Source: Weimeria sp002480925 | GTDB lineage: Bacteria > Bacillota > Clostridia > Lachnospirales > Lachnospiraceae | DNA length: 64,000 nucleotides | Direction: 5' to 3' | Assembly: GCF_052064335.1 (NCBI RefSeq) | Contig: NZ_JBQHVU010000010.1 | Coordinates: 1-64,000, forward strand | Shown here: one piece after another, positions 35,856 through 44,370 of the stretch | How positions within the stretch are numbered: the first letter of the stretch is position 1 | Layout: each line of letters begins with the position of its first letter | The notes under the pieces: model-generated | Database searches by the model: none | Told to the model about the DNA's origin: nothing | The model's input: the letters and a program-made list of their open reading frames with translations, nothing else | Translations under genes and position numbers: made by a program

Positions 35856-37037
35856 ATGCCGGCAAATGATGACATCCTGGCTTCACGTAAACCAGTAGCC
35901 CCTCTGGGACTCATTTCCTTAAAAAGCTGCGAGGCCTTAGGCGACAAGGTGGACTGCTACCTTGTGAAGTGGCGCAAGAACCGTAAATCAGACCATCTGG
36001 ATTTTGTAGATCAGAATAATTACAAGGCTGATACCTACAAGATCTCTGTTTCCTGCCCTAGATTCGGAAGCGGAGAGGCAAAGGGTACTATAAATGAGTC
36101 TGTAAGAGGTCTGGATCTCTATATAATGGTAGATGTGACTAACTACAGCCTGACCTATTCGCTCTGTGGCCAGACCAACCATATGTCGCCAGACGATCAC
36201 TATTCCGATCTGAAGAGAGTCATAGCTGCCGTAGGAGGCAAGGCCAAGAGGATCACTGTTATCATGCCTTTCCTCTATGAGAGCAGGCAGCACAGAAGGA
36301 CAGCAAGAGAGTCACTCGACTGCGCTATGGGTCTGCAGGAGCTTGTAAATATGGGTGTTGAGAATATCATCACATTTGACGCTCATGACCCCAGGGTACA
36401 GAATGCCATCCCGCTTCACGGATTCGAGTCAGTCCAGCCGGCATATCAGTTCATAAAGGGTATCTGCCGTGAGGTAAAGGACCTTTCGATCGACAATGAT
36501 CACCTGATGATCATAAGCCCGGACGAGGGTGGTACAAGCCGTGCGGTATATATGGCTACAGTTCTTGGTGTCGATATGGGAATGTTCTACAAGCGCCGCG
36601 ATTACTCAAAGATCGTCGACGGTCGCAACCCTATCGTAGCGCATGAATTCCTTGGAAGCTCTGTCGAGGGCAAGGACGTGATCATTGTAGACGATATGAT
36701 CTCATCTGGTGAGTCTATGATCGACGTAGCAAGGGAGCTCAAGAAGAGAAAGGCAAGAAGGATTTTCTGCGTGGCTACATTCGGCCTCTTCACGAACGGC
36801 CTGGCTTCATTCGACAAGGCAGTCGAGGAAGGTACTATTTTCAAGGTAGTAACTACCAACCTTGTATACCAGACCGAGGAGCTGCTTTCCCGCGATTACT
36901 ACATCAACTGCGACATGAGCAAGTACATAGCCTACATCATAGATACATTAAACCACGATTGCTCTATATCAAGCCTGCTCGATCCGTATGAGAGGATTGA
37001 TAAGCTTATTGGGAAGTATAAAGGGGCCAGGGCCTAG
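35856..37037 (+). CDS. prs: ribose-phosphate pyrophosphokinase (PRPP synthetase)
   Basis: 393 residues, longer than the usual 315. Makes PRPP from ribose 5-phosphate and ATP for purine, pyrimidine, His and NAD synthesis. FDAHDPRVQNA is the metal/ATP region, ISPDEGGTSRAV the pyrophosphate loop, and VIIVDDMISSGESMIDVA the PRPP-binding motif. The N-terminal 60 residues and several loops diverge from classical class I enzymes; such long Prs are known in Clostridia. Start set by GGAGGAC. Links naturally to the transketolases at 3-5 kb, which feed ribose 5-phosphate. Confidence 0.93.
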   Translation: MPANDDILASRKPVAPLGLISLKSCEALGDKVDCYLVKWRKNRKSDHLDFVDQNNYKADTYKISVSCPRFGSGEAKGTINESVRGLDLYIMVDVTNYSLTYSLCGQTNHMSPDDHYSDLKRVIAAVGGKAKRITVIMPFLYESRQHRRTARESLDCAMGLQELVNMGVENIITFDAHDPRVQNAIPLHGFESVQPAYQFIKGICREVKDLSIDNDHLMIISPDEGGTSRAVYMATVLGVDMGMFYKRRDYSKIVDGRNPIVAHEFLGSSVEGKDVIIVDDMISSGESMIDVARELKKRKARRIFCVATFGLFTNGLASFDKAVEEGTIFKVVTTNLVYQTEELLSRDYYINCDMSKYIAYIIDTLNHDCSISSLLDPYERIDKLIGKYKGARA

Positions 37038-37054
37038 GGGACAGGGGTAGGCCG

Positions 37055-37633
37055 CTAAACGCCAGCCCCTGATCTCCTGACCCTCGTGCCTGCCACCTTC
37101 TTTGCCACAAATGCTGCCGCTGTTCCTATTGCCATCCCTGCCAGCACATCTGTCGGGAAATGTACAAACAGGTACATCCTTGACAGAGCAATAAGGGATG
37201 CAAGGACCAGTGCGCAGGCTCCGTATTTTTTATTATATAAGAATATTGAGACTGCAACTGCAAATGAGGCTCCGGAATGTCCGGAAGGGAAGGAATAGTC
37301 CTTAGGGATCCTGATCAGCATATCAACTGAGTGATCGATCCAGCAGGGGCGTGGCCTTTGAACTATATTTTTTACAATGAAGATAATAAGCGCCTCGCCA
37401 GAAAGGGCCAGGCCGCAGGTCACGCCTATCCTTTTATCCTTTGCAAATATCAGTATAAGTATTGTAAGGACGATCCAGAAGATCCCTCCATCTCCGAAAC
37501 GGGTTATAAATTTGAAAAATCCGTCCAGAAGAGGGGTATGTATGGTCTGCAGCGCATGAAGTATCTTAAATTCCCAGCTCATTATTTTGAATCCTGACTT
37601 TTTTCTGATTTGTTTTTGATTTAACCATTTCAT
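37055..37633 (-). CDS. PAP2-superfamily phosphatase
   Basis: 192 residues, five to six membrane helices. The three phosphatase motifs are present: KNIVQRPRP (K-x6-RP), PSGHSG, and SRMYLFVHFPTDVLAG (SR-x5-H-x3-D). Family members remove phosphate from undecaprenyl pyrophosphate or phosphatidylglycerol phosphate on the outer face of the membrane. Start 37633 has AGGAG close by; ATG 37582 also has AGGA and is an alternative. Lies 19 bases after a glycosyltransferase gene on the same strand, suggesting lipid-linked glycan metabolism. Convergent with prs. Confidence 0.9.
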   Translation of the reverse strand: MKWLNQKQIRKKSGFKIMSWEFKILHALQTIHTPLLDGFFKFITRFGDGGIFWIVLTILILIFAKDKRIGVTCGLALSGEALIIFIVKNIVQRPRPCWIDHSVDMLIRIPKDYSFPSGHSGASFAVAVSIFLYNKKYGACALVLASLIALSRMYLFVHFPTDVLAGMAIGTAAAFVAKKVAGTRVRRSGAGV

Positions 37634-37652
37634 AGCTCCTGCCGGCTCTCAC

Positions 37653-38492
37653 TCAGACCGTGATCCCGGCCTCGCGGAGGACAGATGCGATCTCGCGTAT
37701 CCTGTCATTCCTTAGCGTTTCTGCTGAGGCGAAAGCTCGCGGATGGTAATGCCTGACATATTCGATGATAGCATCGAGAGAATCAATTGTTTCCTCGCCC
37801 AGCTTGATGAATTTTTCTGCAGACATAGAATGAGACAGCGATTCGCCTCTCAGATAGTAGTTGTAAAGAGGCCTGTTAAGCCAGCTGATTGAGGGATCTC
37901 CTATCTGATCGAGCCGCTCGAGTGTCCAGAGCTTGTCTTCATAGTGGGAAAGATTTTCCCTGAAGCCTGGAATGGAGCCGTTTTCTGTGATCGAGCTGAC
38001 CCGCCAGATCTTGTTCCAGGGATAACCTCCTCCGCATAGATATGGATCCTCAAGGATCATCTGATAGAGCTTCTCATTTGTGGCTTCTGTCTCTTTTTTT
38101 TCAAATACATATGAAAAAAGCTTATCCTTCTGGTGGATATACCAGCCGTATATGCACAGATCGGATGAGCTCTCCTCCATCTGCCTGAAAAGAGCCGACA
38201 GACAGCCGGGCTCCAATGTGTCGTCAGCGTCGGCAAACATCAGATATTTGCCGCTGATCTGCCTGAGGCAGGCATTTCTGGCAGATGAGACACCGCTGTT
38301 TTCCTGACCTATAAGCCTGATTCTAGCATTCGTGGAGGCGGCCTTTCTAAGGATCGACCAGGAATCGTCGCAGGAGCCATCATCGCAGATGATCCATTCA
38401 TAGTCGGTGAAATCCTGCTTCTCGACAGACCCTATAAGGGCAGGGAGATATATTGCAGCATTATATACTGGAGTGATCAGTGAAATTTCCAT
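37653..38492 (-). CDS. family 2 glycosyltransferase
   Basis: 279 residues from ATG 38492 (MEISLITPVYNA). The frame stays open to 38576, but that extension is the intergenic repeat and is rejected as coding. GT-A fold: ITPVYNA at the N-terminus, CDDGSCDDS binding nucleotide, ENSGVSSARN, and the DADD metal site (MFADADDTLE). Probably adds a sugar to a lipid carrier or surface glycan. No ribosome site; the ATG lies seven bases downstream of a TATACT -10. An in-frame ATG six bases upstream (38498) is too near the -10 to be transcribed. Confidence 0.9.
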   Translation of the reverse strand: MEISLITPVYNAAIYLPALIGSVEKQDFTDYEWIICDDGSCDDSWSILRKAASTNARIRLIGQENSGVSSARNACLRQISGKYLMFADADDTLEPGCLSALFRQMEESSSDLCIYGWYIHQKDKLFSYVFEKKETEATNEKLYQMILEDPYLCGGGYPWNKIWRVSSITENGSIPGFRENLSHYEDKLWTLERLDQIGDPSISWLNRPLYNYYLRGESLSHSMSAEKFIKLGEETIDSLDAIIEYVRHYHPRAFASAETLRNDRIREIASVLREAGITV

Positions 38493-38499
38493 AAGCATA

Positions 38500-38527
38500 A
38501 GTATAACCGGATTTGGAAAAGATGCAA
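38500..38527 (-). promoter_or_regulatory. promoter of the glycosyltransferase gene (possible leaderless)
   Basis: Minus strand TTGCAT, 16-base spacer, TATACT, then seven bases to the ATG. The -35 lies at the edge of the repeat element. Confidence 0.5.
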
Positions 38528-38722
38528 GGCCGAAAGCCTGTAGGTAAGAGCGAGTCGAAGACGAAGCTCGAACCACAGGCGAGGCCGCTGTCTGAGATTA
38601 GCGAGAATGAGTCGAAGACGAAGTTCGAGCTTAACGAAGACAGCTTCCTTAGCAAGGAGGTGCGAGGTGTGAGGTGCGAGGTGAGAGGTGCGAGGTGCGA
38701 GGTGTGGGGTACGAGGCCGATA
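38521..38722 (+). repeat. modular intergenic repeat element, copy 2
   Basis: A GAGGTGY array of 8 units (38657-38712) preceded by imperfect long-unit sequence. A stretch of about 40 bases (GAGTCGAAGACGAAGTTCGA and the following CTTAACGAAGACAGCTTCCT) is identical to 16230-16270, and AGGTAAGAGCGAGTCGAAGA also occurs in both. Here the long part precedes the heptads, the reverse order of copy 1. The rest of the gap to tyrS holds AT-rich sequence and GGGGTTAGGGTATAG-type purine runs. Confidence 0.9.
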
Positions 38723-38861
38723 GGACTGGATTTTTTGGGGATATTATGGTAGTATATAAAAATTGCGTAGGGAAGGGTAAAAGGGTATAGGGGTTAGGGT
38801 ATAGAGGATCAGAGCGGCACTTTGTAATACTGCCAGCTGCTGGCCCATCCAGGAGGACAAA

Positions 38862-40079
38862 ATGACATTATATGACGAACTTGTAGCCAGAGGCCTTATA
38901 GCTCAGGTTACAGATGAAAAAGAAATCAGAGACCTTATAAACAACGGGAAGGCTACCTTCTATATTGGCTTCGATCCGACTGCTGACTCACTGCATGTCG
39001 GACATTTCATGGCTATGATCCTGATGAAGAGGCTGCAGCAGGGCGGCAACAAGCCTATTGCCCTGATGGGCGGTGGGACAGCCATGATCGGAGATCCTTC
39101 GGGTCGTAGTGATATGAGAAAGATGATGACGACCGAGACGATCGATCACAATGTAGAATGCTTCAAGAAGCAGATGAGCCGTTTCATCGAGTTTGGAGAG
39201 GGAAAGGCCAGGATTGTAAACAATGCAGACTGGCTGCGTAATCTCAATTTCCTTGACTTTATGCGCGATATAGGGCCATGCTTTTCTGTAAACGAAATGC
39301 TTCGTGCCAGATGCTATGTGAACCGTCTGGAAAAGGGACTGTCATTCCTTGAATTCTCCTATATGCTGATGCAGAGCTACGATTTCATGAGGCTCTACCA
39401 GGATTACGGCTGCAATATGGAGTTCGGTGGAGATGACCAGTGGTCAAATATGCTCGGAGGAACGGAACTTATCAGGAAGAAACTGGGTAAGGATGCCTAT
39501 GCTATGACGATCGCCCTCCTTCTGAAGCATGACGGGACCAAGATGGGAAAGACCGCCGGTGGAGCTGTCTGGCTCGATCCTGACAAGACAAGTCCGTACG
39601 ATTTTTACCAGTACTGGAGAAACGTAGACGATCAGGACGTGCTTGGCTTCCTTCGCAAGATGACCTTCCTTCCGCTTGAACAGATCGATGAGATGGACAA
39701 GTGGCAGGGTGAGCAGCTTAATGAGGCCAAGAAGATCCTGGCCCATGAGCTCACATCCATGGTTCACGGCGAGGATGAGGCGAGAAAGGCAGAGGAGGCC
39801 GCAGTATCTATATTTACGAGTGGTTCAGCTGAGAATATGCCTTCAGCTCAGATTGCTGAAAAGGATTTCCGCGATGGTAGTATTGATATAATCGGCGTTC
39901 TGGTAGCAGCAGGTCTGGCTTCCTCGAGAAACGAAGGGAGAAGGGCAGTCGAGCAGGGCGGAGTCACTGTAAACGGAGAAAAGGTGACCGATATCCACAC
40001 TTCCTATGAAAAGGCGGATTTTGAGAAGGACTTCATCCTGCGTAAGGGTAAGAAGAAATTCTGTAAGGTAACACTTTAA
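38862..40079 (+). CDS. tyrS: tyrosyl-tRNA synthetase
   Basis: 405 residues, class I aminoacyl-tRNA synthetase. FDPTADSLHVGHF contains the HIGH motif (HVGH); GDDQWSN is the Tyr-site; KMGKTAGG is the KMSKS loop. The last 65 residues (from VLVAAGLASSRNEGRRAVEQGGVTVNG) are an S4 RNA-binding domain. Ribosome site GGAGG. Upstream there is no T-box leader (no GGTGGNACCGCG), so its regulation differs from that of B. subtilis tyrS. Confidence 0.97.
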   Translation: MTLYDELVARGLIAQVTDEKEIRDLINNGKATFYIGFDPTADSLHVGHFMAMILMKRLQQGGNKPIALMGGGTAMIGDPSGRSDMRKMMTTETIDHNVECFKKQMSRFIEFGEGKARIVNNADWLRNLNFLDFMRDIGPCFSVNEMLRARCYVNRLEKGLSFLEFSYMLMQSYDFMRLYQDYGCNMEFGGDDQWSNMLGGTELIRKKLGKDAYAMTIALLLKHDGTKMGKTAGGAVWLDPDKTSPYDFYQYWRNVDDQDVLGFLRKMTFLPLEQIDEMDKWQGEQLNEAKKILAHELTSMVHGEDEARKAEEAAVSIFTSGSAENMPSAQIAEKDFRDGSIDIIGVLVAAGLASSRNEGRRAVEQGGVTVNGEKVTDIHTSYEKADFEKDFILRKGKKKFCKVTL

Positions 40080-40108
40080 TGGGATTTTACATTTAACAGG
40101 CAATAATA

Positions 40109-40140
40109 GACCGGAGGCGTGATAGGCCTCCGGTCGTTTT
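40109..40140 (+). terminator. terminator of tyrS
   Basis: GACCGGAGGC pairs with GCCTCCGGTC, followed by GTTTT. The preceding AATAGACCGGAGG also occurs in the terminator at 46.7 kb. Confidence 0.85.
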
Positions 40141-40197
40141 GGTTCTGATCCTCTCGAAATGGGAAGATACTTGTATCTATACCCTGTCCACTTTTTA

Positions 40198-40206
40198 TGC
40201 TACAAT
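40198..40206 (+). promoter_or_regulatory. extended -10 promoter of the first AAA/nuclease gene
   Basis: TG-C-TACAAT with no good -35; duplicated at 42728-42736. Confidence 0.5.
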
Positions 40207-40245
40207 GATCATATGGCAAACCCCTGAGAAAGGACGGCATGGACT

Positions 40246-41829
40246 ATGGAGAGACTTCTTCCGACAAGTGTACAGACATTCGAGACATTAAGGGACAAGG
40301 GTATGGTCTATGTGGATAAGACCAGCTATATAGACAGGCTTAGGAAAAAGAGCCGGGAGATCTTTCTCAGCCGGCCGAGACGTTTTGGAAAGAGCCTTTT
40401 TACCTCTACGCTGGAAGCTTATTTCCTGGGAAAGAAGGAGCTATTTACAGGACTAAGCATTTCTGAAATAGAAGAGAAGAAGGGAGATCAGGCTTGGAGG
40501 ACATATCCGGTTATACCCTTCTATCTGGCAAGCGGGGAATTCAACAGGGAAAACGGACTTGAAGATATACTGGACGGTGTTCTGGAAAGCTGTATTGAGA
40601 ACTATGGATTGACAGGCGATTATTCTATAAATGGAGAGACTCTGCCGAGAAGGTTCAAAAGTCTTCTTGAGCGTCTTTATCAGAAGACAAAAAGCCCTGT
40701 AGTGGTCCTTATCGATGAGTACGACAATCCGCTGCTGAAGGCAGAGGACCCTGAGCAGGAGAAGAGGAACAGGGAGCTCTACAAGGCTTTTTTCTCGGTG
40801 CTCAAGGACCAGGACAGATATCTGGAGTTTGTATTCTTTACCGGGGTCACGAAATATTCAAAGGTCTCTATCTTTTCGGATCTGAACCAGCTGAAGGATA
40901 TATCCCTGCTGGATGAATTTTCAGGTATCTGTGGCTTTACCGGAAAGGAGATAAGGGATACCTTTTCTCCGGAGATAAAGGAGATGGCAGAGAGCAGAGG
41001 CATTTCTGTGGATGAGTGCCTTGCACAGATGAAGGAAAAGTATGACGGCTATCATTTCTCGGGGAATTCTGAAGGCATATATAGTCCCTATAGTGTGATA
41101 AATGCCTTGTCGGACCGGGAGCTTGGGAGCTACTGGTTCGGTTCAGCTTCGCCTGGCCTGATAGTAAAGAAATTCGAATCTTCTTCTGCATCTGTGAGTC
41201 AGCTCGAGAAGGGGGTAGAGGTCACCAAGGCGGATATGATGGATTATCGTATAGATGATCCGGACCCGATCCCCCTGTTTTATCAGTCAGGCTATCTGAC
41301 CATAAAATCATATGACCCGGAATTCCTTACCTATACTCTGGGTTTTCCGAACAGTGAGATAAAGTATGGCTTTTACAGGGCGCTGGTTCCTTATGTGCTG
41401 GGAGAAAAGGATGCACAGACGAACTTTTCAGTGCGCGATCTGGTGCTGGCAATCAGGAAGGGCGATGTTGATTCTCTGTACACACAGCTTCATTCCCTTT
41501 TCGCTTCAGCGCCATATATGACGACCAGGGCAGCATCATATGAGGAGGTATGGAGAAACCAGATCTTCCTGATATTTGAGTTGATCGGAGAGTTCGTAGT
41601 CTGTGAACAGCACACGTCAGAGGGCAGAAGCGATATAGTGATAGAAACCAATGACTATGTGTATATAATGGAATTCAAGGTCAACGGAAGTGCAGAGGAG
41701 GCATTAAAGCAGATCGAGGAAAAGGGATATGCACAGAGATACAGGGCTGGCAAGGCACAGATCATAGAAATAGGAGCAAGCTTTTCGAGCAGGCAGCGGA
41801 ATATAGAGGAATGGCGGGCGAAAAGGTGA
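40246..41829 (+). CDS. AAA-ATPase-like/PD-(D/E)XK nuclease family protein, copy A
   Basis: 527 residues of the family with AAA-ATPase_like (PF09820) and PDDEXK_9 (PF08011) domains. LLPTSVQTFETLRDKGMVYVDKT is the family opening; the P-loop is the atypical SRPRRFGKSLF (about 43-53); VVLIDEYDNPLL is Walker B (near 160). The nuclease-like C-terminus has SDIVIETNDYVYIMEFKV (D...ExK) near 465-482 and the Gln in KQIEEKGYAQRY. Such genes are multicopy in gut Firmicutes and Bacteroidetes; their function is not established. It has an extended -10 promoter. Near-identical to copy B except residues about 292-412. Confidence 0.92.
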   Translation: MERLLPTSVQTFETLRDKGMVYVDKTSYIDRLRKKSREIFLSRPRRFGKSLFTSTLEAYFLGKKELFTGLSISEIEEKKGDQAWRTYPVIPFYLASGEFNRENGLEDILDGVLESCIENYGLTGDYSINGETLPRRFKSLLERLYQKTKSPVVVLIDEYDNPLLKAEDPEQEKRNRELYKAFFSVLKDQDRYLEFVFFTGVTKYSKVSIFSDLNQLKDISLLDEFSGICGFTGKEIRDTFSPEIKEMAESRGISVDECLAQMKEKYDGYHFSGNSEGIYSPYSVINALSDRELGSYWFGSASPGLIVKKFESSSASVSQLEKGVEVTKADMMDYRIDDPDPIPLFYQSGYLTIKSYDPEFLTYTLGFPNSEIKYGFYRALVPYVLGEKDAQTNFSVRDLVLAIRKGDVDSLYTQLHSLFASAPYMTTRAASYEEVWRNQIFLIFELIGEFVVCEQHTSEGRSDIVIETNDYVYIMEFKVNGSAEEALKQIEEKGYAQRYRAGKAQIIEIGASFSSRQRNIEEWRAKR

Positions 41830-41856
41830 GAGGGGTGAGGTGATCGCGGTTTCTAG

Positions 41857-42243
41857 TATGGCCATAAAGATCAAGGCAGGACAGAACCAACTACGATCTA
41901 TTACTACGAGAAACATCTGATAGAGATCTATCCGGCAATGGGATATTTTGGCTCCAACCCTCTCGGTCTAGGGAAATACTTGAAGCACAAGGGAATTAGA
42001 TATAAGAAGTACTACCGGTACAAAAATTTTTCAAATGCTGTATCGGAGAAAAAGAAGTGCGTGATGGTAATGTCGCAGTGGAACAGGTTGCCGGATAAGG
42101 GTATTCATACTTATGCAATAAAGAAAAATAGTGCAAATGATTTTGCTGGATTCAACTATAAGTATGATACCAAACCAAATCCAAGAAAACGGTTAGTAAG
42201 CTTTGCTGACGGCGGGTTTATAGTGGGGTATCTTGTATGGTGA
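41857..42243 (+). pseudogene. 5'-truncated gene, possibly a C39-like peptidase fold
   Basis: An open frame runs from just after a stop at 41856 through YYYEKHLIEIYPAMGYFGSN and continues to 42243; the first ATG (41938) is inside this conserved-looking stretch and has no ribosome site. The visible part, PLGLGKYLKHKGIRYKKY ... VMVMSQWN ... GIHTYAIKK, resembles the middle and His-containing end of papain-like C39 proteins, but the N-terminal part that would carry the Cys is missing. It joins copy A of the duplicated gene right at the end of the repeat, so truncation by recombination is likely. Overlaps the next gene start by seven bases. Family assignment is tentative. Confidence 0.5.
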
Positions 42244-42656
42244 ATAATAGAAGAATAAAGATCGTTTCGGTAATTTTATTACTTGTTGTAGTTATTACGA
42301 CTATAACGGCCTGTGGGAAAAAATTCTGGCAATATAATACAGGATGGTTTAGTGAAGATCCGTATATATATATAGCACCTAACCATACTGATAATATGAT
42401 AACTGTGGATGGAAAAAAGAAGCAGCTTAATGCAGCCTGGGATCCATCGGGGTTAGAAATATACTTTTATGATCCGAAAAAGCCAGAAAAGGAGGGTGAA
42501 CACGAGGATAATTATATAATCATCGGTGAGGTAAAGATAAGGGGCGGCAAGCTGTATATGAAGGTCACCAAGGACACGGTAAGTGATCTGAAGGGAAAGA
42601 CAATAGTCTTCGAGCAGAAGAGGCCGGCGGATCTGGATCAGTTGCTTAAGGTATAG
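42237..42656 (+). CDS. small lipoprotein of unknown function
   Basis: 139 residues. Hydrophobic N-terminus ending in the lipobox ITAC (ILLLVVVITTITACGKK), so the mature protein starts at Cys27 and is lipid-anchored outside the cell. The rest is a small beta-rich domain with a repeated VKIRGGKLYMKV-like strand pattern and Lys/Asp-rich loops. Overlaps the end of the truncated gene before it. No family recognised. It is part of the variable material between the two copies of the AAA/nuclease gene. Confidence 0.72.
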   Translation: MVNNRRIKIVSVILLLVVVITTITACGKKFWQYNTGWFSEDPYIYIAPNHTDNMITVDGKKKQLNAAWDPSGLEIYFYDPKKPEKEGEHEDNYIIIGEVKIRGGKLYMKVTKDTVSDLKGKTIVFEQKRPADLDQLLKV

Positions 42657-42701
42657 ATGAGAGAGTATAGATAAGCTTTTTCAGACCTCGCAGCTAACAC
42701 C

Positions 42702-44366
42702 TGTATCTATACCCTGTCCCCTTTTTATGCTACAATGATCATATGGCAAACCCCTGAGAAAGGACGGCATGGACTATGGAGAGACTTCTTCCGACAAGTG
42801 TACAGACATTCGAGACATTAAGGGACAAGGGTATGGTCTATGTTGATAAGACCAGCTATATAGACAGGCTTAGGAAAAAGAGCCGGGAGATCTTTCTCAG
42901 CCGGCCGAGGCGTTTTGGAAAGAGCCTTTTTACCTCTACGCTGGAAGCTTATTTCCTGGGAAAGAAGGAGCTATTTACAGGACTAAGCATTTCTGAAATA
43001 GAAGAGAAGAAGGGAGATCAGGCCTGGAGGACATATCCGGTTATACCCTTCTATCTGGCAAGCGGGGAATTCAACAGGGAAAACGGACTTGAAGATATAC
43101 TGGACGGTGTTCTGGAAAGCTGTATTGAGAACTATGGATTGACAGGCGATTATTCTATAAATGGAGAGACTCTGCCGAGAAGGTTCAAAAGTCTTCTTGA
43201 GCGTCTTTATCAGAAGACAAAAAACCATGTAGTGGTCCTTATCGACGAGTACGATAATCCGCTGCTGAAGGCAGAGAACCCTGAGCAGGAGAGGAGGAAC
43301 AGGGAGCTCTACAAGGCTTTTTTCTCGGTGCTTAAGGACCAGGACAGATATCTGGAGTTCGTATTTTTTACCGGGGTCACGAAATATTCAAAGGTCTCTA
43401 TCTTTTCGGATCTGAACCAGCTGAAGGATATATCCCTGCTGGATGAATTTTCAGGTATCTGTGGCTTTACCGGAAAGGAGATAAGGGATACCTTTTCTCC
43501 GGAGATAAAGGAGATGGCAGAGAGCAGAGGCATTTCTGTGGATGAGTGCCTTGCACAGATGAAGGAAAAGTATGACGGCTATCATTTCTCGGGGAATTCT
43601 GAAGGCATATATAGTCCCTATAGTGTGATAAATGCCTTGTCAGACAAGAAACTAGGGCGGTACTGGTTTGGGTCAGCTTCACCAAGGCCGATAATAAAAA
43701 AGCTGGAAGAGTCCCCTATCAGGCCTGATGAGCTGGAAAACGGCGTGACAGTCAGGGAATCAGATATAATGGATTACCGGATCGATGATCCGGACCCGAT
43801 CCCCCTGTTTTATCAGTCAGGTTATCTTTCGATAAAAAAGTATCTGCCGAGGTTTGAATCGTACGTTCTTGGCTTTCCTAATGAAGAGGTGAAGTATGGT
43901 TTCTTGAATTCGCTTCTGCCGTTTGTTTTAGGCGAGGCGGACAGAGAAAAATCGTTTTCTGCTCAGAAAATAGTGATGTCGCTGGAAAATGGTGATACCG
44001 ACGCTCTGTACACACAGCTTCATTCCCTTTTCGCTTCAGCGCCATATATGACGACCAGGGCAGCATCATATGAGGAGGTATGGAGAAACCAGATCTTCCT
44101 GATATTTGAGCTGATTGGAGAGTTCGTAGTCTGTGAACAGCATACGTCAGAGGGCAGAAGCGATATAGTGATAGAAACCAATGACTATGTGTATATAATG
44201 GAATTCAAGGTCAACGGAAGTGCAGAGGAGGCATTGAAGCAGATCGAGGAAAAGGGATATGCACAGAGATACAAGGCCAGCAGGGCACAGATCATAGAAA
44301 TAGGGGCAAGCTTTTCAAGCAGGCAGCGAAATATAGAGGAATGGCGGGCGAAAAGGTGAGAGGAGT
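42702..44366 (+). repeat. long direct repeat, copy B
   Basis: Matches 40172-41836 from TGTATCTATACC through GTGAGAG after the stop; one base differs in the leader. Divergent only at about 43650-44010. Confidence 0.93.
42776..44359 (+). CDS. AAA-ATPase-like/PD-(D/E)XK nuclease family protein, copy B
   Basis: 527 residues, same domains, P-loop, Walker B and D...ExK nuclease motif as copy A. Residues 1-290 and 412-527 are almost identical to copy A; residues about 292-412 are clearly different in sequence although of the same length (for example SDKKLGRYWFGSASPRPIIK against SDRELGSYWFGSASPGLIVK), with only the short DYRIDDPDPIPLFYQSGYL stretch inside conserved. The gene is followed after 11 bases by a small membrane-protein gene, unlike copy A. 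Confidence 0.92.
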   Translation: MERLLPTSVQTFETLRDKGMVYVDKTSYIDRLRKKSREIFLSRPRRFGKSLFTSTLEAYFLGKKELFTGLSISEIEEKKGDQAWRTYPVIPFYLASGEFNRENGLEDILDGVLESCIENYGLTGDYSINGETLPRRFKSLLERLYQKTKNHVVVLIDEYDNPLLKAENPEQERRNRELYKAFFSVLKDQDRYLEFVFFTGVTKYSKVSIFSDLNQLKDISLLDEFSGICGFTGKEIRDTFSPEIKEMAESRGISVDECLAQMKEKYDGYHFSGNSEGIYSPYSVINALSDKKLGRYWFGSASPRPIIKKLEESPIRPDELENGVTVRESDIMDYRIDDPDPIPLFYQSGYLSIKKYLPRFESYVLGFPNEEVKYGFLNSLLPFVLGEADREKSFSAQKIVMSLENGDTDALYTQLHSLFASAPYMTTRAASYEEVWRNQIFLIFELIGEFVVCEQHTSEGRSDIVIETNDYVYIMEFKVNGSAEEALKQIEEKGYAQRYKASRAQIIEIGASFSSRQRNIEEWRAKR

Positions 44367-44370
44367 TTGA

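Larger units (their letters stand above)
40172..41836 (+). repeat. long direct repeat, copy A
   Basis: The 74-base leader, the whole AAA/PD-(D/E)XK gene and about seven bases after its stop recur at 42702-44366. Nearly all differences fall in one internal block (about 41120-41480). Confidence 0.93.

Noticed and set aside
38723..38861. T-box leader upstream of tyrS
   Set aside because: No GGTGGNACCGCG antiterminator sequence and the leader is too short.
40172..44366. Duplicated AAA/nuclease genes as an insertion sequence
   Set aside because: No transposase motif, no terminal inverted repeats and no clear target duplication at each copy.
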